Origin: Burhinus oedicnemus
Taxonomy: Eukaryota; Chordata; Aves; Charadriiformes; Burhinidae
Assembly (NCBI GenBank): GCA_008921705.1
Contig: VFFE01009197.1
Coordinates: forward strand, 263,257-327,256
Length of the DNA stretch: 64,000 nt
Direction of reading: 5' to 3'
Below, piece after piece: positions 40,801-50,562 of this stretch. The translations under genes and the position numbers were made by a program. The notes under the pieces are model-generated. The model saw only the letters and a list, made by a program, of their open reading frames with translations, was not told the DNA's origin and did not search any database. Numbering within the stretch: position 1 is the first letter of the stretch; each line of letters starts with the position of its first letter.

Positions 40801-41551
40801 CTCCTATGTCTAGTTCATTTCTAGTACAGGTATATTTAGACACACATACCCACGTATTTTGTAAAGTAATTTAGGCTGCCAAAAGTTGTGATGTATTGTC
40901 TCTCTGGTAGAGCACAGAACAAAAACATGTTAACCTAGTTTCTATCAAAAAGCTCACATTTTATAGCTACAAAATAGTTTAGTTGCTTTAAATTTAATCG
41001 TATGCTTGAATGTATTCTTTTTTTTCATTTGTTTAGATTTCCTGAGTAAGTGTACATTTCTAAATCAAAGGCTAAGATATGATAAGCCTTAATTGAGCTG
41101 GGAAGCTGTATGTTCTCATGTGAAACTCAGCTGTGCTGCTTGATATACGTAACGGCTAATTTTCATCCCTTGCCCCTGCCTGGAGAATTTTACTTTTTAC
41201 TTACTCTTCACCATATTTGGAGCATTTATAACATAGTAAATACTGTGGTTTGCATAATAAAACTATTCCAGGTTTTTCTAAGCAGAGTGTTTTGGTTCAT
41301 GTGTATGTAAATTTATCTCAGTTGTGTGTAGAAAATAGTACTTGTGGGGGTTGTTTGTTTGTTTTGTCTCTCTTAATGAGATGTAGCCATTTTTGTGGCA
41401 AATCCTTCTAGATCCATGCTGGCAAGAAACTTTTAAGAATCCCCTGAGGGTACATTTATATTCTTGCAAGTTTATTTATAGGATAAACAGTATTTATCTG
41501 TTTGAATTAACATATGTTAATTCTAAGTTGCAAAGCCACTACCTGCTTCAG
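37857..41551. other. Non-coding DNA upstream of the exon candidates
   Basis: I see no convincing exon. A 117-codon ORF at 39425-39778 has a fairly protein-like composition but no recognisable domain, no acceptor or donor at its edges and no upstream promoter feature. It is left out as probable chance. The G-rich run at 38556-38571 is listed separately. Confidence 0.5.
38556..38571 (+). other. G-quadruplex-capable G-rich run
   Basis: Eight G's, a T, three G's, a C and three G's follow one another. This gives four G3 runs with loops of one or two bases if the octet is split, so it could fold as an intrastrand G-quadruplex. It is a simple sequence observation; no gene or promoter is evident beside it. 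Confidence 0.55.
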
Positions 41552-41599
41552 AAGATGGACACCAATTTTGGAACCATTGTCGTGGAAGTTGAATTTCAG
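41552..41599 (+). CDS. Candidate internal exon (16 codons) of an unidentified gene
   Basis: A 48-bp open segment begins after the acceptor-like CTACCTGCTTCAG and ends with TTTCAG before the donor GTATGAG, a good match to the AG|GTRNG pattern. In phase 0 it reads KMDTNFGTIVVEVEFQ, which looks like an alternating hydrophobic beta strand. It would splice in phase with the candidate terminal exon at 46215. I do not recognise the protein. The frame stays open upstream to 41393, so an exon starting at 41412 after CCTTCTAG is an alternative. Short exons of this kind also arise by chance, and no upstream exons were found. Confidence 0.3.
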
Positions 41600-42246
41600 G
41601 TATGAGGCGTTATTGTTGTATGAAGGAAATGCAGAACTCTCTATTCAGTAGGATTTATTGAACACGTAATCTGGAACCTGTAAAATCAAATAGTGGGAAC
41701 TTGTGAACAGTTAAGTTAATACGCAGGGATTTTTCTCCATTCTTCCTGTTATGTAAGAAAATAATGCTTGTCATTTCAAGAAAACAAGTGCGGGATTTCT
41801 TCTCTTATCCTGAATAGATGTAATTTGCATCTGAAATTTAAGAACCTCTACAAAGAAGCTTGAATATAAAAGCATGTATTTGAAGAAACAGGTGCATTGA
41901 GATGCACCTGTCCGGATTTGTACAGACTGGGTTGGTTTCGACAGCTGGGTTATCTGCCTAGTTTATGACTTCTCCTGTCATTGTGGCTGCGTTTGGGTTT
42001 GACTCACCCCGGTGGGCTGCAGGACAGAGGAGAAGTGAAAACGAAATCCAAATTCACAGCTTGGGTTGGATGTCAGATTCTTGGCATTACAGTCATTTTA
42101 GACGTCATCATTCATGGCTTTCTGTATTTCACAATTTCTCCTCTTAAAAGTTTCACTCTTTTTGAAGTGATGTCCAAAGTTTGCGTGGTTGTAGTCTATG
42201 CATTTTAAATGTCTTTTCATGAAAAGGTGTATTGCTATTAACTAAG

Positions 42247-42646
42247 AGCCTGCTATGAGGACAGGCTGAGAGAGTTGGGGTTGTTCAGCCTGGAGAAGAG
42301 AAGGCTCCAGGGAGACCTTAGAGCAGGTTTCCAGTATCTGAAGGGGGCCTACAAGAAAGCTGGAGAGGGACTTTTTACAAGGCCATGTCGTAATGGCTTC
42401 ACACTGGAAGAGGGGAGATTCAGATTAGAACTCAGGAAGAAATTTTTCACTCTGAGGGTGTTGAGACACTGGAACAGGTGGCCCAGAGAAGCTGTGGCTG
42501 CCCCATCCCTGGAAGTGTTCGAGGCCAGGTTGGATGGGGCTTTGAGCAACCTGGTCTAGTGGGAGGTGTCCCTGCCCATGGCAGGGGTGTTGGAACTAGG
42601 TGATCTTTAAGGTCCCTTCCAACTTAAACCATTCTATAAGTCTATG
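42247..42646 (+). mobile_element. CR1 LINE 3' end with the end of ORF2 still open
   Basis: A well-preserved CR1 tail. It starts around GCTATGAGGACAGGCTGAGA, passes CTGGAGAAGAGAAGGCTCC and TGGCTGCCCCATCCCTGGAA, and ends with GGTGATCTTTAAGGTCCC and the terminal ATTCTATAAGTCTATG. The frame 42275-42559 reads the ORF2 C-terminus, with [12 protein letters not shown] near the start and REAVAAPSLEVFEARLDGAL near the end. It stops at the TAG after CTGGTC. The copy lacks the reverse transcriptase part, so it cannot move by itself. It belongs to the CR1 type with a GTGGGAGGTGTCCCTGCCC tail, unlike its neighbour at 44910. Confidence 0.95.
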
Positions 42647-44909
42647 TATGATAATTTAGCAGTCAGAATTGACGTTTAACACAACTAACTTTGCACAGTA
42701 TCGTGTAGCTTGTTTTCTTTAGGTTAACATGCAATTGGTAACTTTTGTATAGAATTTTCCCCTTTTGTTTCACGTTCTCCGCTCCCCTCTGCATATCATT
42801 ATTAAGGTACTACTGCTTTGTTCTTTGTAAACCTTAGTAAGATTCAGCACACAGGGCTATGGTTGTGACTGCTCTGACAGGTAGATGAAGTGTAAACTGT
42901 CTTATAAAACTGTCTGTTCTTCTGGAAGTACAATAATAGCATACTTTTCAAACGTTTAAAAATAATTCTCAATCCACGGTGTTTGCAGAGCAGTTAAATA
43001 CCTGTGAACCTCAGTTTTCAGTCTTTTGGCAAATATTTTTATGTTAAAAGACTCCTGGAAAAGAGCTGTGCTTTAGATAGGAGAAATTGATTGTCAATCT
43101 TTTCACTTACATCCTCTCGTTAACAATACTGTATTTCTTAAATTACCTAGTAGGCGCTGCTGCTGGCTGTGCGATCTGCTTGGACTGTTCGCCTTCAAGT
43201 TACTTGAGGCCCTGTATGGGTTGCCTGCCCTCGACTGTTAAGGCCAAATATAGGGAACTGCTTTCTTCCCTGTTGTTTCAACAAGAAGAACTTACAGTGC
43301 CGTCGGACCTGCTGTTTGTGTCGTGTGGGGTGTTTGAGTAATGCAAGCATTGCACATTAGATATGTAAAGCAAAAAGGCTCTCCGAGCTTTACAGGAATT
43401 ATGGAACGGCTACCCAGTTCCTGGATGGAAGTATTTTCATGTCACAAAATTACGAATGTCACTGGGACCCCTACCAGCCTTTCTCTGTAAAAAACAACCA
43501 ACCAAAAGGGGGAGTGTACTTGCCTTCTCACCCACACTGTGCAGATCAGTACAGATGATGGGAAAGCGCAGAGCAGAGGAGCTGGCTACACGCCCAGTGT
43601 ATCTGTTTAGTAGATAAGACTCTTTTAGGGCTGTCGGTTGGCTGCTTTCCCTTTTGCCTTTGAATCGCCTCCTGGTGTATTTTTAAAAGTATTTATTGTG
43701 CTGCTTTGACAGAGAGGTGTGTTTGGGAGGGTTACAACCTATGGGCTTTGCTTTCAAAAATTAGAGCGGGCTCAACAAAGATGGACTGTCACTCTGAACT
43801 TTGGATTTCTTGCTTTTTGCCAGCTTGAATCATACCATAAACTCTATTTAAAGATTTTGGGTTTTGTATTTATTTTCCACATCCTTGACCCTGGCTGGTG
43901 AGCTGGACATTTGTGTTTGCCTTGGCAAGCTCCAAGCTGCTCATCTAGGGCAGGATGAAAACTCTTTTTTCCTTTTGTAAACAAACTGTTCCTTCAGTAT
44001 TTTCCATAAGGATTCACACCACCATTTTGCAACGCTTCTAGGAACTGAGAAAATCTTGCCATTCAGAGTTTTCATTTTACACAGCTTGTAGCACTGCATA
44101 GAAGTGTTCAATTTTATATGAGTAATAGTTTTCAGAGGCTGGGTCTGAAGAGGTTTTTTCAGAATGTTTTCAAATTCTAGAAATACTACATTTTGTTGTG
44201 AAGGGGTTTATTAAAGCTATAGGTCAATACTTACTGTTGCCTGTCTAGAAAATGGGGTGGTTTGTATTTTTTTTATTTGTGTGTGTCAGACAGTGCAACT
44301 GTGAACACTGCCCTGTTGTACGAGACGCTGTACACACGCAAAATACTGCTTTGTGCCCTGAAGCATTTACAATCTAACTAAATGTTCTCATTCGGTATTT
44401 CTTTGGGCAGATATATTTTAGTGGTCAGGATGTAGAATGAGAGAATAACTTAGTGGGACACTTGGTGCCAATGCACAAATTATGTCTTAGACCAAATGAA
44501 CTGAATTTCATTTTCCAGAGGGAGAAAGGCCTGATGCGGCTCCTTTTTTGTTAGGTCATTTGCAGGGAGGGGCTCACAGTTTTGAGGGCTGTGTGCCATG
44601 GAAATGGCATTCTTGTTCTTGTAATCAAAAAGACTTGCCGTGGTACTCCAGCAGCGTTGCTGCTAATTTAGGCAAGTTTGAAATGCTCTAAGTCGGAGGT
44701 GAAGTTTTATGTATTATGAAATTGATAACTATGATATTATTAAGTCCAACTCAAAGCTGAGTACCCATGCTAGTCCTGATCCCAAGCTACTGCAAGCCCT
44801 GCCAAGTGGAAAGAGGCTGTTTGTCATGAGGTAAACCTCCAAAAAAAAAATTATAAAAAACCTTTTAAGAGCACCCACATTTCACTGTAAGAAAAAGCTT
44901 GTAGCATAT

Positions 44910-45412
44910 AGAATATTGTGTCCAGTTCTGGGCTCCCTGGTTCAAGGACAGGGAACTGCTGGAGAAGGTACAGCAAAGGGCTACAAAGATGATTAGGGGA
45001 CTGGAACATCTTTCTTAGGAGGAAAGGCTGGGGGACTTGGGTCTTTTTAGTCTAGAGAAGAGAAGGCTCAGAGGGGATCTCATCAATGCTTACAAATACT
45101 TAACGGGAGGGTGCCGGGAGGGTGGCACCAGTCTTTTTGCAGTGGTGCCCAGTGATAGGACAAGAGGTAATGGGCACAAACTTGAACATTGGAAATTCCA
45201 TCGGAACATGAGGAGGAACTTCTTGACTTTGAGGGTGGCAGAGCACTGCACCAGGCTGCCCAGAGAAGGTGGTGGAGTCTCCGACTCTGGAGACATTCCA
45301 AACCCACGTGGACGCCATCCTGTGCAGCCTGCTGTAGGTGACCCTGCTCTGGCAGGGGGGTTGGACTAGATGATCTCCAGAGGTCCCTTCCAACCCCGGT
45401 CATTCTGTGATA
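44910..45412 (+). mobile_element. CR1 LINE 3' end, second subfamily, frameshifted
   Basis: This is the longest CR1 copy here, about 500 bp. It runs from TTGTGTCCAGTTCTGGGCTC through GGGAACTGCTGGAGAAGGTA, GATAGGACAAGAGGTAATGG and GGTTGGACTAGATGATCTCC to CATTCTGTGATA. The frame from 45037 reads the ORF2 C-terminus ([20 protein letters not shown]). Near 45266-45275 an apparent extra G shifts the frame, so the last residues are no longer ORF2-like. It has no reverse transcriptase domain. Its 3' UTR differs from that of the 42247 copy, so it belongs to another CR1 subfamily. ORFs on the minus strand here are shadows. Confidence 0.95.
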
Positions 45413-46214
45413 CATTCAGAATATGTTCTCTTCTCTCCCCGCCCCCCACTAAATTGTTGTGCTTGCAAGTCCCTGTCTTTTTCCTCAGATCATGTGTTCT
45501 GCTCTCTGGTAACTGGTATGAATTCGTAACACTCGCCGTAGCGTGTTCACAAGGATACCAGATTCCTTGATGTTCTGTGAAAATATTCACTTTTTTCCCC
45601 CAATCTACAACTGCTTACTGAACATGAGCAAGTAGAAAAGTAAAAGTACAATTATATTGTATTACAGAAAAAATCTGGGTAGTTTTTAAATTTCTTTAAA
45701 CAATAGGAAAGCACAAATTTCCATATAATTTTTCAACTTTACGCTGCTATATATGAGATCTAATATTTGGGTGCAAAATGAAGTTTTGGAGAACAATTAG
45801 TTCTTCATGAATGTCTTGAAAATCTTCTGCAGTGTTTACTAAAGTATACTATTTATTTTAAGTTATTATCCAGATTAAGTATGTGCCAATGAGTCAGCAA
45901 ACCAAAACAATATGTCTGATTTCTGGTCTACAGCTTGCTGTAAATGATAGTAAATAGCAAATAACCGAACTGGACAGTTCAGGAACAAATGCTGAAAAGT
46001 ATGTTTAAAAATGCCCCCAAAATTACAAATTATGAATGGTGCGTAGGTTGTTGACAGAAGAGTACTGAATTTTATGTAAAGCTCCATTGGTGTTAGTCAA
46101 CAGGCCATAAATGTTATTTATTCTTCCTTTTAAATAGTAATACTAATTCTGTAAAGGTATATTAAAGCATATTTGAACTCCACAAACTAAAACTACACTT
46201 CATTTTTGTTGCAG

Positions 46215-46247
46215 ATCTGGGACATGAGTGATGACGAAACAGTCTGA
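46215..46247 (+). CDS. Candidate terminal coding exon, ending in DETV
   Basis: A strong acceptor (CTTCATTTTTGTTGCAG) precedes ten codons, IWDMSDDETV, and a TGA stop at 46245-46247. It joins in phase 0 to the candidate exon at 41552-41599, giving a very acidic tail. The SDDE word fits a casein kinase 2 site. The final ETV has an acidic residue at position -2, so it resembles a class III rather than a class I PDZ ligand. I do not recognise the protein and give no symbol. The support is the acceptor, the phase match and the plausible 3' UTR after it. Against it are the short length and the lack of confirmed upstream exons. Confidence 0.35.
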   Translation: MWDMSDDETV

Positions 46248-46560
46248 AAATCAGCTGAATAAGGTGGAAGATGACCTACTCTGGACTACAGCGCTGCCTT
46301 TAATCTGTTATTTGACAAGTTAATGATTGCTTACCCATTCTGACTGCTACAAATACAAACAAATATAATCCGCATTTTGACATTAGTATCTTCACCTTAA
46401 AAGCAGTCTGTTACGGATATAACTCTCCACATTTTCATTTTTATTATGTAAATAACTAAAGCAATGTGGTTATGTTTAAGCCTTGTCTTCCCTTTTTTTT
46501 TTTTTTAAGTTTCTAAATATGGCTTACATATAAAATATGCTGCTTAAGTGAACTTTGGTG
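46248..46560 (+). other. Putative 3' UTR with a Pumilio-type site
   Basis: After the stop the sequence is AT-rich and has no further long frame. TGTAAATA at 46447-46454 matches the Pumilio recognition element UGUANAUA. A variant polyadenylation word TATAAA at 46529-46534 is followed within 25-45 bases by a GT/T-rich stretch (TTTGGTGTTTTATTTGT), which could mark a cleavage site near 46550. No AATAAA is found before about 49660, so the 3' end is uncertain and the UTR may be longer. Confidence 0.25.
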
Positions 46561-47489
46561 TTTTATTTGTCCCGGTTTTTATTGTGCTTGTCAATGGATA
46601 TGTCCACGCAGCATGTCTAAATGTCTTTTTTCATCTTTCCCAGATTTGTGCCCCTTTAGTTGGAATTTATTGTTAAGATTGAGAATATTCTACTATTGGG
46701 AGTTAAACTGCATCTTTAAAGGAGAGCAGGAGTAGGTAAGAACCTACACCTACTGCCTACAACACATTGCTTGCTGTTTCAAAGTACATATTCATAGTAC
46801 CATTGATTCCCTTTTCTTTGTTATAGTGTGATTGTTCTTGCCTGTGTCAACGGAGGTGTTATTTTCTGGAAAGAGCTCATAATTTCATGCTATGGAAAAA
46901 ACGTGATTTGACTTATATTTACACAGGAAAGACCAATGTGCATTGGTATCATCATTAGACTCCCCTGAAGTTTAGAGAAGGCTCTGTTATGTAAAGTTGC
47001 TTTTTGGGGAGGATCATTGATTCAGTCAAAACTTGTAGAGAAATGCTTAACAGAAATAGGAAATTTGTTCTCTACCTTTGCTATTCTTGGACGCTGTCGT
47101 GCAGTACTGTGCAGGAGTTAAAAAAGACCAATTCTGATTCTCATTTTGGTTCAATTTTAAGTTTTTCATTTTTTGCAACATCAGGAATGGCATCAGAGAT
47201 TATAGCTGACCACAAACAGTAATTTGAGAATCCTTGAGTTTAAAAGGTAACTTGAGAAAAGTGCATTTGTAAAATACCAAAGTACATTATTACAAAATTG
47301 AAAGTTAATCTGTTGGGTTTTAATCTTGGAAATGTTTTAGAAGTATATTTGAAATCCCTTTTATGGCTGTAGATTGTGGGGATTATGGGCTAACTCAGAA
47401 AAAAATGCAAATCACATTATCTGCCAGCAGTCTTTATTTCCCATATATATATTATGAAAATTAGTTGGTCGATCCAATTATTTCAGTTC
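46561..47489. other. Non-coding DNA between the putative 3' end and the LTR
   Basis: AT-rich sequence with no recognisable gene. The 72-codon ORF at 47004-47222 has no domain I recognise. If the polyadenylation site near 46550 is not used, this could be further 3' UTR. Confidence 0.45.
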
Positions 47490-47494
47490 CTTCC

Positions 47495-47956
47495 TGTTGT
47501 GGTTCAACCCCAGCTGGCAACTAGGACGCCCAATAGGGTAGGGAGAGATAAAGACAGTTTAGTAGAACAGTAACAGAAGAGAGACTAAGAATAATAATGG
47601 TAAAGGAATATATAAAATTGTGATGCAATACAATTGCTCACCACCCAATGATTGATTGCCCAGCCCGTCCCGAGCAGCGATCGCTGATCCCTGCCCCCCG
47701 GCCAACCCCCATTTATATACTGAGCATGATGTCTATGGTATGGAATATTCCATTGGCTAGCTTGTCCTGTCTGTGCTCCCTCTCAGCTTCTAGGGGAAGC
47801 TGAAAAAAAGTCCTTGACTTAATATAAGCATTACTTAGCAACACCTAAACCAGTATGTGTTACCAACATTATTCTCATAGTAAATCCAAAACACAGCAGC
47901 CACTAGAAGAAAGAATACTAAAGAAAATTAACTCTATCCCAGCTGAAACCAGGACA
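47495..47956 (-). mobile_element. Solo LTR of an avian endogenous retrovirus
   Basis: This 462-bp element has the TG...CA ends typical of retroviral LTRs (TGTTGTGG at one end, CCAGGACA at the other, both read on +). It is flanked by perfect 5-bp target duplications CTTCC at 47490-47494 and 47957-47961. On the minus strand it begins TGTCCTGGTTTCAGCTGGGA, a start I associate with an LTR family common in bird genomes. On that strand it has a GTATATAAA TATA box (complement of 47712-47720). No gag, pol or env sequence is attached, so it is a solo LTR left by recombination. A 5-bp duplication fits ERV-L-like elements better than alpha-retroviruses (6 bp). Confidence 0.92.
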
Positions 47957-47961
47957 CTTCC

Positions 47962-50475
47962 TTAACATAAGCTCTGAATATTTGGTGTAGATAATTTCAC
48001 AGCTTCTCTCTTATGCCATCAGAAGAAGTTCTGTCAGGTCAATTTGCCTAAAAGCAAGGATATCTGCAATTCCCAGATTCCGATCATAAAAGATCTATTG
48101 AAACATGCTGAGGTTTGCATCAAGTGTCCAAAATAGCTCTTATTTCTATTTTTTTTAACTATAGTATTAATTACATTTATGTGGTTTCTTAAGTAGCCTT
48201 AAGGGAATGTCTTGTTTAGCTAACTTCATTGTAATATAAATATATATATGAATCAAATATATTTTTTGAAAGACTAGTAATCATTGGAAACTGATCTTTT
48301 GGTGGCCAGGTAATGAATAATAAGATTGATAACAAGCCATGTCCATTTAAAAGCAGTTTGTTAATGTACATAATTAGTTATGAGCTCAAATAACTTCCAT
48401 TTTTTTAGCCATGCCGTAGTCCAACTGGAATTGTGAATCAGTACCAGGGTAGTTTAAAGAGACTGATCTGCGTTTTTATTAAAAGATAAAAATTTTTGCT
48501 GATGGAGGAGTATAAAAGTCTCGTTGCAGTTTTTGGCTATATAAAACTTAAGAACTAGACATCTTTCTGAAATCTGATAAACAATAATTATTTTAAATAT
48601 CTGAAACTCTGCTTATTATGTTATAGTTACATTGTAGCTGTACATTGAAAGTATCTATTTAACTGCAGAAGTAGACAAGATTGAAAGGTTCAAAACTCAG
48701 GGTTAATATAATGTTTCCTTACCTCTGTAATTTCAGTAACATACAACTCTCTCAGGCTGAGCTGTTTCCTGTCCATATGCTTCCCAGATGTCTCTGATGC
48801 TCAGAAACACTTCAGTTTGACTTGGAATAACTTCCGTTGTCTAACTATACTGTTGGGTTTTTTTCTCCTTGCAGACCAGAATTGTTCTTATTTTGCTTTT
48901 ATTCAATTTCTAGGCTTTTGCTGAGTGAGAAATTATGAGAATCCATTCAAATGAATGAATGCACATTCAAACACTATTAACAGATAAACACATTTATTTA
49001 CTGGCTTGTATGTACTTAATGGCAGGATTTCAGCACAGTTCAAAGAAGCTAAACTTCACCTTTCTTCAAGGAGGTAGGATTTAAATTTTATTTGTGCTGC
49101 CATGACCTCCTAGGCATCAGTGAAGAGCCCAAACTCATACTTCCGTTGTAGAACCTGACAGCTACCATGGCTTTTCAGATATAAACCAAACTGTTGGGAA
49201 GAGGGAATGAACAGTCTCAGAGGAACCTACTCATCTTCCTAAACTATCTAACAGAAATGTCATGGAATTATGTGGCAGCGTGGGTGGGACTGTATCTCAC
49301 AGAAGGCAACTGTGACACCTGCATATCACCTCTGGGGATAACAGTGTTAGAAGATCACAGATCTCAAAGGAGAGCTGTTGACATCATTTTTGTGCTTGAG
49401 TATTATAGAAACTCATGGAATGATAGCGTCTGTTTTGCTTTCACACTTCTACTGACTAGAATTTTTCTTCAGTATCAGCCCTTCAATGTGTTTGCTGGCT
49501 GAAGTCTAGAATTTGTTGCAGAGTAGTACCACATTCATGAAAGTTAGGAACTTGAGATTCTGTATGAGAGTTTTCTTCTTCAAAGCCCTCACTTGCTCTC
49601 ATCCTTGCATTCACAATCTGCTGTTAATGCCTCTTCACCTGTGTCGTAGTCTGTCGATCGGGAATAAATTTCACTTAGGGCATGCCCTTTATATCACATG
49701 TAAATCACCTTAGCACCATTAAAGCCAGCAGAATTGTAGCCAGTAGATAGTTCAGCCCGCATGAGAATATATTCCGTGGAGCATGGTGCTAGTTTGAGTC
49801 TTAAGTCTTCAGCATTGGGCTCTATAAGGGAGAAAGGGCACAAATTTGAAAACTACACTTAGATCTCTGAAGAAAGATTCATGGTGGCCCAGACAGGTTG
49901 GTGAAGAAAATCACCGAGGAATGGAACCATAGGATTTATACTCTTAGGAAACTGATAACTCCCAAGACCTAAAAGGAGATTCTGCTTCAGTAGAAGTCAA
50001 CAGCACAATAGTTATTTTGACATATTAAAGGAAACTGTAGCGATTACTCCAGCCCTTAAAATCATTGAGCTTGAGCCTGGAAAAATATTTTTCCCTTCCC
50101 TGTGTTCTGTATGGCTTTGGTATCGTGTCCTCAGAAAAGTCCAGTGAGATAAACTCAAATTTCATTTTTGCTGTATTTGATATTCCATCTCCTGTACGAT
50201 GTTCTTTCTAATTCTCTTTCTTTGTATGAGATTTGGCTGCTCACCTTAAGTATATGCAACAGAAGTATTGGCAAAATTGAATCGGTTTTCCATATATAAG
50301 CATTTTCTTATAATTTCTCACTTTTGCTCTTATAGAAAACTCTTCCTGAAATGAGTTTTATGTATTTCTGAACTTTTCACTATGCACTGTAGAATCATAT
50401 CATATCACTTGTTTCTCCCTCTTACTGAACAAATTCCTTCTAAATGTTGTTAACTAGTCTAATTGGAATTGCTAA
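47962..50475. other. Non-coding DNA, no supported gene
   Basis: AT-rich DNA with no recognisable exon. A canonical AATAAA word lies at about 49664, about 3.4 kb past the candidate stop codon, and could serve a long 3' UTR. The 102-codon ORF at 49194-49502 has no recognisable domain. Confidence 0.5.
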
Positions 50476-50562
50476 TAGAATCATAGCATCATATAGGTTG
50501 GAAAAGACCTTTAAGATCATCGATTCCAACCGTAAACCTAACACTGCCAAGTCCACCACTAG
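50476..50562 (-). mobile_element. CR1 LINE extreme 3' end, antisense
   Basis: Only about 87 bp is left: AGAATCATAGCATCATATAG, GGTTGGAAAAGACCTTTAAG, ATCATCGATTCCAACCGTAA and CACTGCCAAGTCCACCACTA. Together these are the complement of the CR1 3' terminus of the type with the AAAGACCTTTAAGATCAT word. The match to that type is close, so the fragment is probably younger than the 31.7 kb copy, though very truncated. Confidence 0.9.

Larger units (their letters stand above)
41600..46214 (+). other. Putative intron between the two exon candidates
   Basis: The 4.6 kb between the GT at 41600 and the AG at 46213-46214 contains two CR1 insertions in the sense orientation. A local patch at about 43145-43330 is richer in CpG than its surroundings and carries an 84-codon ORF (43087-43341) that I do not recognise. 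Otherwise it is plain AT-rich DNA. The call as an intron depends on the exon candidates being real. Confidence 0.3.

Noticed and set aside
45083..45415. Minus-strand ORFs of 68-110 codons across the CR1 copy
   Set aside because: They are antisense shadows of a CR1 3' end and not genes.
48600..48830. Minus-strand exon ending at a good donor (complement of CCTTACCTCTG near 48720)
   Set aside because: All three minus-strand frames upstream of the donor meet stops within about 30 codons and no acceptor is convincing.
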